Counted from the stretch's first letter, positions 1 to 7,918 are shown. The stretch is 24,562 bases of DNA from Candidatus Portnoybacteria bacterium CG08_land_8_20_14_0_20_40_83 (GCA_002774415.1 PEYL01000064.1:1-24562); one strand, 5' to 3'. Notes: generated by a model from the letters alone, not told the origin. A program made the numbers and translations.

Positions 1-1896
1 TTGGTAACGCCCGATTCGCCGACTCAGCGGGTTGGCGGAGAGGCACTGGATAAATTCAAAAAAGTCGGGCATTTGGTGCCGATGCTGTCGTTAAATGACG
101 CGTTTGGAGAGCAGGAATTAAGAGATTGGGAAGTCCGGATTAAAAAATTAGTACCCAGCGCCAAGCTGGACTATTTTTGCGAGCTTAAAATGGATGGTCT
201 GGCAGTTTCTTTAATTTTTGAAAAAGGTATTTTTTGGCGCGGCGCCACCCGAGGCGACGGCAAAATTGGCGAAGATGTCAGCCAGAACTTAAAAACCATT
301 GAAGCTATTCCTTTACGGCTGAGGGAGCCAGAAGAATCAGAATTAAAAAAAGCGGGTTTTGGCAGCGCGCAGATTAAAGAAATTATATCGGCCGTAAAAA
401 ACGGAAAGATAGAAGTTAGAGGCGAGGCGATAATGACTAAAAAAGTTTTTGAAGAGCTCAACCGCCTTTATAAAAAAGAAGGTAAGTCACTCCTTGCCAA
501 TCCAAGAAACGGAGCAGCCGGTTCCATCCGCCAGCTTGATTCAAAAATCACTGCTTCGCGAAAACTTGACTGCTATATTTATCAAGTGGTGACAGATTTT
601 GGTCAAAAAACACACGCCCAAGAACACGAGCTGGCTAAATTAATCGGTTTTAAAACCATTCCGGAAAACAAATATTGTAAAAATTTAGACGAAGTTATTA
701 AATTTCACGAGCATTGGGCAGAAAATCGCGGAAAACTTGCTTTTGAATGTGACGGCATGGTAGTGGTTGTGAACGACAATAGCCTGCATAAAAAACTGGG
801 CGTGGTCGGCAAAGCGCCGCGCTGGATGATTGCCTATAAATTTTCCGGCAAAGAAGCGACAACGATTGTTGAGGATATTATTGTTAATGTGGGCAGGACC
901 GGAACTCTGACACCCGTGGCGGTTTTAAAAGCAGTTTCGGTCGGCGGAGTGACAATTACTCACGCAACTCTGCACAATATGGACGAAATAAGCAGGCTTT
1001 CTATAAAAATAGGCGATACGGTAATTGTTCGGCGGGCAGGAGACGTTATCCCCGACATTGTAAAAGTTTTGCCGAAATTGCGCACGGGCAAGGAAAAAGA
1101 ATTTCATATGCCTAAATATTGCCCCATGTGCGGGGGCAAAGTGGTCAGGCTCAAAGGAGAAGTTGCTTATCGCTGTGCAAATAAAAATTGCTATGCGGTT
1201 AACAGAAGGCGGCTCATGCATTTTGTTTCAAAGCCCGCAATGAATATTGAAGGTTTGGGAAAAGAAATTATTGACCAGCTTATGCGCGAAGGGCTTGTCA
1301 GAGAGCCATCGGACTTCTATGAGATCAAAGAGGGCGACTTGGAACTGCTTGATCGATTCGCCGAAAAATCGGCCCAGAATTTGATTGAGTCAATTGAGCA
1401 GGCGAGGCGCGTACCGCTAGCCAGATTTTTGAATGCGCTTGGCATTTTGCATGTCGGTGAAGAGACGGCAATTGATTTGGCAAGCCATTTTGGCAGCATC
1501 CAAAATATAAAAAATGCTTCTTTGGACCAGATAAATTCTATTTCAAATATCGGCGAAGTGGTTGCAAGAAGCATTTGGCAGTGGTTTAATGATGAAAGGA
1601 ACAAGAAACTGCTTAGTAATTTATTAAAATATGTGAAAATTGAAAATTCCAAAGTGGTGCCAAAAAAGCAGACGTTGGCAGGCAAGACAATTGTTTTGAC
1701 AGGAGAGCTGGAGGGATTGGCGCGCGACCAGGCAAAGGCTGCAATCAGGGAACACGGCGGGGATATTTCTTCTTCTGTTTCAAAAAATACAAATTTGGTT
1801 GTCGCTGGCGCAAATCCGGGGACAAAGTATGATAAAGCCAAGGAATTAGGGGTGAAAATAATTGGGGAAAAAGAGTTTTTAAGGTTGATTAAATAA
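1..1896 (+). CDS. ligA: NAD-dependent DNA ligase LigA, 5'-truncated by window edge
   Basis: Seals nicks in DNA using NAD+, in replication and repair. The visible 631 residues begin at the conserved VTPDSPTQRVGG segment, so roughly the first 50 residues (NAD-binding Ia domain) lie outside the window; the TTG at base 1 is not a start. The adenylation motif is KMDG with the nucleotidyl lysine at visible residue 63. An OB-fold region follows, then a four-cysteine zinc finger (CPMC near residue 374, then CANKNC), helix-hairpin-helix repeats at about 440-540, and a C-terminal BRCT domain at about 556-631 (KTIVLTGELEG, GGDISSSVSKNT). Length minus the missing part fits the usual 660-690 aa. It reads toward gatC with a 159-base gap filled by an inverted-repeat element. 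Identification is secure from family knowledge; only the start is unseen. Confidence 0.97.
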   Translation: MVTPDSPTQRVGGEALDKFKKVGHLVPMLSLNDAFGEQELRDWEVRIKKLVPSAKLDYFCELKMDGLAVSLIFEKGIFWRGATRGDGKIGEDVSQNLKTIEAIPLRLREPEESELKKAGFGSAQIKEIISAVKNGKIEVRGEAIMTKKVFEELNRLYKKEGKSLLANPRNGAAGSIRQLDSKITASRKLDCYIYQVVTDFGQKTHAQEHELAKLIGFKTIPENKYCKNLDEVIKFHEHWAENRGKLAFECDGMVVVVNDNSLHKKLGVVGKAPRWMIAYKFSGKEATTIVEDIIVNVGRTGTLTPVAVLKAVSVGGVTITHATLHNMDEISRLSIKIGDTVIVRRAGDVIPDIVKVLPKLRTGKEKEFHMPKYCPMCGGKVVRLKGEVAYRCANKNCYAVNRRRLMHFVSKPAMNIEGLGKEIIDQLMREGLVREPSDFYEIKEGDLELLDRFAEKSAQNLIESIEQARRVPLARFLNALGILHVGEETAIDLASHFGSIQNIKNASLDQINSISNIGEVVARSIWQWFNDERNKKLLSNLLKYVKIENSKVVPKKQTLAGKTIVLTGELEGLARDQAKAAIREHGGDISSSVSKNTNLVVAGANPGTKYDKAKELGVKIIGEKEFLRLIK

Positions 1897-1898
1897 TT

Positions 1899-2048
1899 TA
1901 AAATGTAAATATCAAAATGTAAAATTTAGGTATCAGAAAATTTGCTTAAGCAAATTTTCTGATGATTTTAAAATTTTAAATTGTCCCGACTTTGTCGCGG
2001 ATTCTCGATAAAATCGGAATCATTTTGCATTTTAATTTTTGCATTTTA
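1899..2048. repeat. Inverted-repeat element between ligA and gatC (family 1)
   Basis: The arms are 1899-1925 and 2022-2048; by eye 23 of 27 positions pair. Each arm is built from near-repeats of AAAATGYAAA. Between the arms lies a perfect 32-bp palindrome (1932-1963, centre CTTAAG) and smaller hairpins (CGAC-ttt-GTCG, GATTC...GAATC at 2000-2021), so the whole gap could fold as a branched structure. It ends 7 bases before the gatC ATG and leaves no Shine-Dalgarno site. The same arm sequence recurs at 12512-12619. The palindrome lacks a following T-run, so I do not call it a terminator. Confidence 0.75.
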
Positions 2049-2055
2049 CACCAAT

Positions 2056-2343
2056 ATGATTGATGTCAAACATATCGCAAAATTAGCCCGATTCGGTCTA
2101 ACAGAGAAAGAAGAGGAAAAGTTTAAGAAAGAACTTTCGGCAATTTTGGATTTTGTTGCCAAATTAAATGAGATAGACACCAAAAATATTGAGCCGACGG
2201 CGCAGGTGACCGGAACGATCAATGTTTTTGGAAATGACGAAACGAACTTAATTTGCGAAGATAAGCAAATAAAAGAAGATATTTTAAAAAATGCGCCGGC
2301 AAAAGAAGGCAGATATTTTAAGGTGAAAAGAGTTTTGGAATAG
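2056..2343 (+). CDS. gatC: Glu/Asp-tRNA amidotransferase subunit C
   Basis: Small stabilising subunit of GatCAB, which amidates misacylated Glu-tRNA(Gln) or Asp-tRNA(Asn). It has 95 residues, the normal size. The N-terminus (IDVKHIAKLARFGLTEKEEE) is the typical GatC helix, and the C-terminus carries the usual D...KEDILKNAPAKEGRYFKVKRVLE-type ending. I chose the ATG at 2056 because the family starts MxxxxVxxIAxLARL; an upstream in-frame ATG at 1981 would add 25 residues encoded by the intergenic repeat. There is no visible Shine-Dalgarno site. gatA follows after an 89-base repeat, while gatB is about 20 kb downstream in the same window. Confidence 0.95.
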   Translation: MIDVKHIAKLARFGLTEKEEEKFKKELSAILDFVAKLNEIDTKNIEPTAQVTGTINVFGNDETNLICEDKQIKEDILKNAPAKEGRYFKVKRVLE

Positions 2344-2426
2344 CGACACCGATACACAGATTTCACACGGATGACACAGATAAAAAATCCGCGTCATCCG
2401 CGTGTCAATTCGTAAATCCGCGTCGC
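2343..2426. repeat. Inverted-repeat element between gatC and gatA (family 2)
   Basis: Left arm 2343-2381 and right arm 2387-2426 are imperfect reverse complements around an A5 loop, with near-tandem ACACGGATGAC-type units. The left arm begins on the last base of the gatC stop codon and the right arm ends 6 bases before the gatA ATG, so the element is essentially the entire spacer. Many arm mismatches are A opposite C, which become U-G wobbles if the bottom strand is the folded RNA. A related half copy lies at 14987-15036 before secE. Confidence 0.8.
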
Positions 2427-2432
2427 ATTTGT

Positions 2433-3860
2433 ATGAGATTAAATGAACTAACAATCGCCCAAGCCGCAAGAGGCCTCAAAAGAAAAGAACTTTCTTCAGT
2501 GGAACTGACCCAGACTGTTTTTGAGCAAATAAAAAAAAGAGACCTAAAAGTAAAAGCTTTTTTATCGCTTGATGAAAAAGGCGCTTTAAGTAGCGCCAAA
2601 GAAATTGACGAAAAAAGAGCTCACGAAGACATATTAGGCGGGTTGGCAGGCATACCAGTTGCTATTAAAGATAATATTTTGGTCAGGGGCCTTAAATGCA
2701 GTGCCGCTTCAAAAATTTTGGAAAATTATGTTGCGCCTTATGACGCGACAGTTATTTCAAAATTAAAAGAAGCTGGCGCGGTGATTATCGGAAAAACCAA
2801 TATGGACGAGTTTGCTATGGGTTCTTCAACGGAAAATTCGGCTTTTTTTGCGACAAAGAATCCTTATGATTTACAACGCGTGCCGGGCGGATCTTCGGGC
2901 GGTTCAGCCGCAGCCGTGGCGGCGAACGAAACAATTTATGCGCTTGGTTCAGACACTGGCGGTTCAATCAGGCAGCCTGCATCATTTTGCGGAGTGGTTG
3001 GGCTTAAACCTACCTATGGCGCTGTTTCCCGCTTTGGTTTAATGGCTATGGCTTCGTCACTTGACCAGATAGGGCCGATAACAAAGACAGTTGGGGATTG
3101 CCAGACGGTTTTTGACGCAATTAACGGGAAAGATAAATTGGATTCAACAAGCGTAGATTTAAAAAAAGAAATTCGAAATACAAAATTTGAAATTAAAAAC
3201 TTACGTATTGGAATGCCCAAAGAATATTTTGCCCAAGGACTTGATGAACACGTGGACAAACTTGTTAAGGAAGCAATAAAGAAATTAGAAAATTTGGGTG
3301 CGCGGGTTAAAGAAATTAACCTGCCGTATTCAGAATACGCTTTGGCTTGTTATTATATAATTATGCCTTCTGAAGTTTCCGCTAATCTTGCCAGATATGA
3401 CGGCATAAAATACGGTTATTCTGAATTTGATAAGGCAGGCGATTTAATGGAAGTTTATTTGGGCTCGCGGCACCACGGCTTTGGTGCAGAACCCAGGCGT
3501 AGGATAATGCTCGGCACTTATACTTTGTCAGCCGGCTATTATGATGCTTATTATTTAAAGGCCCAAAAAGTGCGCACGCTGATAGAGCAGGATTTTGAAA
3601 AAGCATTTAAAGAAGTTGATGTAATTATGACTCCCGTTTCTCCAACGCCGGCTTTTAAATTCGGTGAAAAGATCGATGACCCGCTGAAAATGTATTTATC
3701 GGATATTTATACTGTTTCAATAAATTTGGCGGGCGTGCCGGCCTTGTCTATGCCTTGCGGTCGCGTTGACGGGCTGCCGGTCGGTCTGCAAATCGTCGGC
3801 CCGCAAATGGGCGAACCGTTGATATTTGGCACCGCTTTGGCATTAGAACAAAATTCATAA
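2433..3860 (+). CDS. gatA: Glu/Asp-tRNA amidotransferase subunit A
   Basis: Amidase subunit of GatCAB: releases ammonia from glutamine for transamidation on GatB. It has 475 residues, close to the family's 480-490, with a slightly short C-terminus ending ALALEQNS. The amidase-signature catalytic triad is visible: Lys79 (VAIKDNIL), cis-Ser154 in PGGSSGGSAAAV, and Ser178 in SDTGGSIRQPASFCG, the positions I expect from characterised GatA proteins. The start is the ATG 6 bases after the inverted repeat, with no Shine-Dalgarno site. Residues 246-256 (EIRNTKFEIKN) look like translated intergenic repeat inserted ahead of LRIGMPKEYF. The stop overlaps the next start by one base (TAATG), implying translational coupling. 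Confidence 0.97.
   Translation: MRLNELTIAQAARGLKRKELSSVELTQTVFEQIKKRDLKVKAFLSLDEKGALSSAKEIDEKRAHEDILGGLAGIPVAIKDNILVRGLKCSAASKILENYVAPYDATVISKLKEAGAVIIGKTNMDEFAMGSSTENSAFFATKNPYDLQRVPGGSSGGSAAAVAANETIYALGSDTGGSIRQPASFCGVVGLKPTYGAVSRFGLMAMASSLDQIGPITKTVGDCQTVFDAINGKDKLDSTSVDLKKEIRNTKFEIKNLRIGMPKEYFAQGLDEHVDKLVKEAIKKLENLGARVKEINLPYSEYALACYYIIMPSEVSANLARYDGIKYGYSEFDKAGDLMEVYLGSRHHGFGAEPRRRIMLGTYTLSAGYYDAYYLKAQKVRTLIEQDFEKAFKEVDVIMTPVSPTPAFKFGEKIDDPLKMYLSDIYTVSINLAGVPALSMPCGRVDGLPVGLQIVGPQMGEPLIFGTALALEQNS
3168..3200 (+). repeat. Probable in-frame repeat-derived insertion in gatA
   Basis: AT-rich, near-periodic sequence (gaaattcgaaatacaaaat followed by ttgaaattaaaaac) encodes EIRNTKFEIKN in the linker before the conserved LRIGMPKEYF of GatA. 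Its base composition and AAATTYGAAAT-like units resemble the intergenic repeat arms rather than neighbouring gatA codons. This is inference without an alignment. Confidence 0.4.
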
Positions 3861-4381
3861 TGATATCACCCTTTGACATATATAATCAGTTAGCCGATAA
3901 ATTTAAATTTCCTGAATTTGGAAGGTTTTTGCTTTGGGCTAAATTGATTTCTTACTCAATTTCAACGCTCCTTATTTTTTCAATGATTATTTTATTATCT
4001 CGTTCTCGCGCCACATGGTGGGTAGCGGAACGCCTGGATTCTTTTCGCAAGCCAAATTTGCCCGAGCGAATGCAAAAAGATTGGGAAAAAATTAATGATC
4101 GTCTTGAAAAAGGTGATGAAGCGAGCTTGAAATTGGCAATTATTGAAGCAGATAATATGCTCGAAGATGTTTTAAAAAGAATGGGGATGGAAGGCAAAGA
4201 TATGGGCGAGAGACTCGAGCAGCTAAACACCGAGCAATTTAAATCATACAATGACGTCCTTGAGGCGCATCGTTTGAGAAATTTGATTGTTCATCAAAAA
4301 GACATTTTGATAACAAAAGAACAAGCAGAAAGGGCAACGAAAGCTTATGGGGAAGGATTAAAAGAACTGGAAGTACTATAA
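3860..4381 (+). CDS. Membrane protein with HEPN-like RNxxxH motif
   Basis: It has 173 residues of unknown function. One clear transmembrane helix at about residues 26-46 is followed by a charged, helical cytoplasmic part. Near the C-terminus is LRNLIVHQ (Arg140-Asn141, His145), the RNxxxH signature of HEPN-type helical domains, within a typical AHxxRNxIVH context; residues 95-118 (EADNMLEDVLKRMGMEGKDMG) form another helical, conserved-looking block. I recall similar proteins as conserved hypotheticals in Patescibacteria. Its ATG overlaps the gatA stop (TAATG), so it is probably co-translated with gatA. HEPN domains are often RNases or nucleotide-binding modules, but activity here is unproven. 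It is followed by a convergent intergenic region with several hairpins. Confidence 0.85.
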   Translation: MISPFDIYNQLADKFKFPEFGRFLLWAKLISYSISTLLIFSMIILLSRSRATWWVAERLDSFRKPNLPERMQKDWEKINDRLEKGDEASLKLAIIEADNMLEDVLKRMGMEGKDMGERLEQLNTEQFKSYNDVLEAHRLRNLIVHQKDILITKEQAERATKAYGEGLKELEVL

Positions 4382-4404
4382 GCAATGTCAGGCCTGACAT
4401 TGCT
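4381..4404. repeat. Perfect 24-bp palindrome after the HEPN-like gene
   Basis: The half-site is AGCAATGTCAGG followed directly by its reverse complement. It starts on the last base of the upstream stop codon. A second imperfect stem follows at about 4421-4457, pairing GCCCCAAATGAAA with TTTCATTCGGGGC. No T-run follows the palindrome, so termination is more likely at 4467-4490. Confidence 0.7.
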
Positions 4405-4466
4405 TGAAATTTCGTCGCTCGCCCCAAATGAAAATAAACTTTCATTCGGGGCTCGCTAGAAATTAT

Positions 4467-4490
4467 AAAAATCCGCGTCAGCGGATTTTT
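4467..4490. terminator. Bidirectional intrinsic terminator
   Basis: Perfect hairpin AAAAATCCGC-gtca-GCGGATTTTT. The A-tract and T-tract on either side let it stop both the gatA-side transcript (+) and the Clp-gene transcript (-) between convergent genes. Confidence 0.8.
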
Positions 4491-4492
4491 AA

Positions 4493-4614
4493 GTCGTATT
4501 TGGTTTATGGTTTATCGCAGCCCGTATCGTCTGACGGCTATAGTTTTTGGTTTTAACTGTAGACATTAAACCCTTTACTAAACGCGCTGCTATAAACTAT
4601 AAACGTTAGACGAT
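4493..4614. repeat. Inverted-repeat element in the convergent gap (family 3)
   Basis: The left arm (about 4493-4520, containing GGTTTATGGTTTATCGCAGC) pairs imperfectly with the right arm (about 4586-4614, containing GCTATAAACTATAAACG in reverse complement). The arms show a 7-8 base period. The right arm runs over the stop codon of the minus-strand Clp-type gene (4606-4608) and supplies its last codons. The interior holds a further partial inverted repeat (GTTTTTGGTTTTAA / TTAAACCCTTTACTAAAC). Confidence 0.6.
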
Positions 4615-7080
4615 CTCTTCCGCCTTTATCTCAAACGGCACTTTCTTTTGAATCTCGTTTCTAAGCATTTTTTTGGCTATCAAGTCTTCAACCTTATCCT
4701 GGATAACTCGTTTCATGGCTCTGGCGCCAAAAGTTGGGTCAAAGCCCATTTGGGCGATTTTTGTAACTAAATCATTAGTGGGTTTAAAAATATAATCTTG
4801 AGCTTGGAGGCGCTTTGACAAGTTTTCTAGTTGTAGGGCGGAAACTTTTATTAAATTTTCTTGCGAAAGAGGTTCAAAAATAACGATTCCGTCAAAGCGA
4901 TTCAAAAATTCAGGCCTGAAAATATTATTTTGCTGGATATAATCCAGTATTTTTTGTTTGGATGCATCAGGGTCGATTTTTTGCTGCACCATCTCTCTGA
5001 TTAATTCGCCTGCGGCATTTGATGTGGCAATGATAATCATATTGCGGAAGTTAACTTTGCGGCCAAGGGCGTCAGTCAGCCAGCCTTCGTCCAAAACCTG
5101 TAAAAACAGATTTAAAATATTTAAATCCGCTTTTTCTATTTCGTCCAACAGAAGAAGAGAGAAAGGATTTTCCCGCGCCGCCGTTGTTAAAACGCCGGAG
5201 GTCTGGGTGACGGAGGAGCCGATCATTCGTTCAAGCGCCGTCACGCCTTGGTATTCGGACATATCAAATCTCAGCATTCTTGTTTCGGCGCCATAATACG
5301 CTTGGGCGAGCGCCTTGGCGGTTTCGGTTTTGCCCACGCCAGTCGGGCCCAAAAACAAGAACGAGCCAAAAGGCCGGTTTTTGGCTGCCACTTGGAGTCT
5401 TGAACGGCGCATGGCTGATGAAATTTCTTTGACCGCCAGTTCCTGATTAACAATTCGCTGGTGCAAAACCTCTTCCAGATTAATTAGTTTTTCCTTTTCG
5501 GTTTCGGCAAGTTCGCCGACCGGAATTTCCGTTTTCTGGGAAATAATCAAATCAACGTGCCTCGGTAAAACAAAATAATCTTGGGTGTTGCCGGCCACAT
5601 AAATGGCCGTTTCTTCCAATAAATCCAAAGCTTTTTCGGGCATTGGCACGTCTCCGATATACTGGTCTGATGTCTTTATGATTTCTTTTAATGCCTGATA
5701 AGTTATAAAACTGTTTGTCCTTTTTTCTATCTGGCCAAGACTGTCTTCTAAAATAAGCAAGACGTGATCCAAGTCCGGCTCTTTTATTTCCACTTTTTCA
5801 AAAAATTTAAGAAGCCCGGGATTTTTTTCAATCTGGCCGTGAAGATTTTCATAAGTGGTCATAGCTATCAGCTGGAAAAAAGAACGTTCAATAAACGGCA
5901 TTAAAATTGGAATGATGTTTTTTTCCGAGGAAACAAAATTATGAAAATCATTGATTACCAATATTATATTGCCGGCTCTGGACGCTTCATTAAAAATGCG
6001 GATTAATCTTTCTTTTATTTGGCCTTCATTGGTCAGCCCGGCCAAAGCTGCATTTAAATCAAGTTCCAATACTCTCCGCCAGGCCAATCCCGGCGCAGTT
6101 CGGCCTTGATTGACAAGCCTGGCAAATTGTTTGACCAGTGTGTTTTTGCCAACTCCGGGCTCGCCGACCAGCAGCACATTGCTTTGATTGGTTTTTGAAA
6201 GTATTCTTCCGATTGTCTCAACTTCTTGCCTTCTGCCAATTAAATGCGGCGACTCTTTTGCCTCGCCCAATGGATAAGAAAATTTATCTAAATTGACGGT
6301 CCAGCCGTAAAGCCAGGTTCTGCCAATCCCGCCGATTTTAAAAAGATTTTCTTTTTCCCAGAATTTTTTGCTGTTTTGCCGATAAATCTGCTCTGCTATT
6401 TGCCATTCAAGAATGTGGGAAAAATCTTTTTTCTCTATTTTATTTTGTTCCAAAAACTGATTTAAAAATGTTTCGGGCTCGTTTTTCACATCCGGCGGAA
6501 TTTGTTCCGGATTTAAGCCGAGCCTTTTAAAAACAATTTCAGACCAAGACTGCTCGAAAATTTCTTCAAGATTCATTTGCGGCGGGGCTTTCTGTTTTGA
6601 TTTTTGATAAAGCAGGCCGAAGGCAAAAATTGTTGCTAAATCAAAAATGACTATAAATAACGTTGCGGTTTTTATTAAACCCGGCTGGAAAAGGAGAAAA
6701 ATTCCCGAAGCCAAAGAGCCGGCGAGGAAAAAAGGCCATGAAAGCCAAAAAACAAAAAATAAAGATCCGGCAAAAAGCGCCAAAATTTCCAAAAAAAGAC
6801 CGAAGAATATCACGATGCTTCTTACCGCCGCGCCCAAAAACCGGCTGATTAGATTAAATAAAAAAGTTTCCAAGAACTTTCCTAAATCAAAGCCGCGGCC
6901 GTAAGAGGTTACATCCCGCTTCCAGGGAGCAAAAAGAGTTCGCAGCAGCTGGGGAATGGGAATAAAATAGCCGACAAAAAAACGCAAAAAATTCCCCCAA
7001 ATTTTTAAGATTTTTTTGGGCGCTTCCAAATAGTGCCAGAGAAAATAATCAAAGATAAGCATAGATAAACCTGTTTTCAT
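4606..7080 (-). CDS. Membrane-anchored Clp-type AAA+ ATPase with degenerate first ATPase domain
   Basis: Probable protein-remodelling ATPase of the ClpA/B/C group, 824 residues. An N-terminal membrane part has helices at about 87-110, 112-131 and 137-158, which soluble ClpC lacks. D1 (about 285-450) has an altered Walker A, GEPGVGKN (Lys312, Asn313 instead of Thr/Ser), a Walker B reading VINDF (Asp378, Phe379 instead of Glu), and KFF at 425-427 where ClpC has the RRF arginine finger. D2 (about 545-824) looks intact: GPTGVGKT (Lys584, Thr585), LLLLDE (Asp646, Glu647), IIATSNA, FRPEFLNRFD and sensor-2 GAR. I see no IGF/IGL loop for ClpP. No good Shine-Dalgarno precedes the ATG; an internal ATG at residue 7 is an alternative start. 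It lies on its own strand segment, downstream of tRNA-Asp and a terminator. Specific symbol withheld. Confidence 0.93.
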   Translation of the reverse strand: MKTGLSMLIFDYFLWHYLEAPKKILKIWGNFLRFFVGYFIPIPQLLRTLFAPWKRDVTSYGRGFDLGKFLETFLFNLISRFLGAAVRSIVIFFGLFLEILALFAGSLFFVFWLSWPFFLAGSLASGIFLLFQPGLIKTATLFIVIFDLATIFAFGLLYQKSKQKAPPQMNLEEIFEQSWSEIVFKRLGLNPEQIPPDVKNEPETFLNQFLEQNKIEKKDFSHILEWQIAEQIYRQNSKKFWEKENLFKIGGIGRTWLYGWTVNLDKFSYPLGEAKESPHLIGRRQEVETIGRILSKTNQSNVLLVGEPGVGKNTLVKQFARLVNQGRTAPGLAWRRVLELDLNAALAGLTNEGQIKERLIRIFNEASRAGNIILVINDFHNFVSSEKNIIPILMPFIERSFFQLIAMTTYENLHGQIEKNPGLLKFFEKVEIKEPDLDHVLLILEDSLGQIEKRTNSFITYQALKEIIKTSDQYIGDVPMPEKALDLLEETAIYVAGNTQDYFVLPRHVDLIISQKTEIPVGELAETEKEKLINLEEVLHQRIVNQELAVKEISSAMRRSRLQVAAKNRPFGSFLFLGPTGVGKTETAKALAQAYYGAETRMLRFDMSEYQGVTALERMIGSSVTQTSGVLTTAARENPFSLLLLDEIEKADLNILNLFLQVLDEGWLTDALGRKVNFRNMIIIATSNAAGELIREMVQQKIDPDASKQKILDYIQQNNIFRPEFLNRFDGIVIFEPLSQENLIKVSALQLENLSKRLQAQDYIFKPTNDLVTKIAQMGFDPTFGARAMKRVIQDKVEDLIAKKMLRNEIQKKVPFEIKAEEIV

Positions 7081-7132
7081 TTTAACAGATAGGCCAGTTT
7101 CCGTTAAGCGTAGTATTGCACAGGCAAAAATA

Positions 7133-7154
7133 AAAAAGCCCGTTAGGGCTTTTT
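7133..7154 (-). terminator. Intrinsic terminator after tRNA-Asp
   Basis: Perfect AAAAAGCCC-gtta-GGGCTTTTT hairpin directly 3' of tRNA-Asp on the minus strand. It would end the tRNA/endonuclease transcript 52 bases before the Clp-type gene start; its A/T symmetry would also allow action on the plus strand. Confidence 0.8.
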
Positions 7155-7155
7155 A

Positions 7156-7234
7156 TGGCGGGCCCGATGGGATTTGAACCCACGATTCGCTCCGTGACAG
7201 GGAGCTGAGGACAACCAGGCTCCTCTACGGGCCC
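7156..7234 (-). tRNA. tRNA-Asp(GTC)
   Basis: Complete cloverleaf: acceptor GGGCCCG/CGGGCCC, D stem GAGG/CCTC with GG in the loop, anticodon stem GCTCC/GGAGC around loop CTGTCAC (anticodon GTC), T stem GTGGG/CCCAT with a standard TTCAAAT loop, discriminator G and encoded CCA. Its 5' end is 12 bases downstream of the LAGLIDADG gene stop codon; the terminator follows immediately. Confidence 0.95.
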
Positions 7235-7246
7235 ATTATTTAAAAA

Positions 7247-7918
7247 TTACGTTGTCTTAAAATATTTTTCAAATTTTTTCTTTTTTCTAGATAAAAATAA
7301 ATTGTTTTTTACATCGCTATACATAAAATTATACAAAGCTAAACTGTCTTTGACAGAAAAAGTTAATCTGTAACCCCCGTCATGATAATAAAGAGTGCCG
7401 CCAGTTAATTTTGCAAATTTTCTAAGTCTTCTGTATAAGCCTTGAATAAACTGCTTGCTTCCGCAAATAAAACCTGACAGTATTGCCCTATTAAGCCTAC
7501 CACCTCTATCTGTTCTCTTATATGTGCTTATAGTTACACTGCCGTCTCCATCGAAATATCCACGAATATAATGCGCAAGATATTTCTCTGGGATTAAAGG
7601 AAAGTTCATCCTCTTACTTTTCCTTTCCATTAATCCAAGATGCTCGAAATCATTATAGATTTTCTTACTGCCAATTTGGATTCTATACGCTGGTTTCCAA
7701 TTTCCGCCCCTTTCTCTAACAGAAATCTTATGGTCTGGACAAATCATTTTTTTAATCTTTTGCAGCAAATCCTTGTTGGTGCTGGTAAATTCAATAAAAT
7801 GTGCTCCTCTTTTATTCCTTATCATATTACCATCAGCTGTAAAAAATCCCAGAACATAAGCCATTTCCGGTGACCATTTTTTAAAGAAATTTTCATTTCT
7901 TGATTTAAAAATCGGCAT
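7247..7918 (-). CDS. Free-standing LAGLIDADG homing endonuclease
   Basis: Site-specific endonuclease of the two-motif, monomeric LAGLIDADG type, 223 residues. Motif 1 is AYVLGFFTADGN (Asp29) and motif 2 is HYIRGYFDGDGSV (Asp123/Asp125), so both metal-binding acidic positions appear intact. I see no intein splicing blocks and no intron around it: both flanking tRNAs are uninterrupted. The ATG overlaps the stop of the preceding 45-codon ORF (TAATG), and a GAGGT sits only a base or two upstream, so translation probably depends on coupling. The gene is wedged between tRNA-Met and tRNA-Asp on the same strand, 12 bases from tRNA-Asp. The usual role of such proteins is to spread their own gene by cutting empty alleles; the target is unknown but is likely the tRNA-tRNA spacer. 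Confidence 0.9.
   Translation of the reverse strand: MPIFKSRNENFFKKWSPEMAYVLGFFTADGNMIRNKRGAHFIEFTSTNKDLLQKIKKMICPDHKISVRERGGNWKPAYRIQIGSKKIYNDFEHLGLMERKSKRMNFPLIPEKYLAHYIRGYFDGDGSVTISTYKRTDRGGRLNRAILSGFICGSKQFIQGLYRRLRKFAKLTGGTLYYHDGGYRLTFSVKDSLALYNFMYSDVKNNLFLSRKKKKFEKYFKTT

Noticed and set aside
1932..1963. 32-bp palindrome as the ligA terminator
   Set aside because: No T-run follows; it fits better as the interior of the inverted-repeat element.
1981..2055. N-terminal extension of gatC
   Set aside because: The added residues are encoded by the inverted-repeat element and do not match GatC family starts.
7247..7918. Intein or group I intron open reading frame
   Set aside because: No splicing motifs, and both flanking tRNA genes are uninterrupted.
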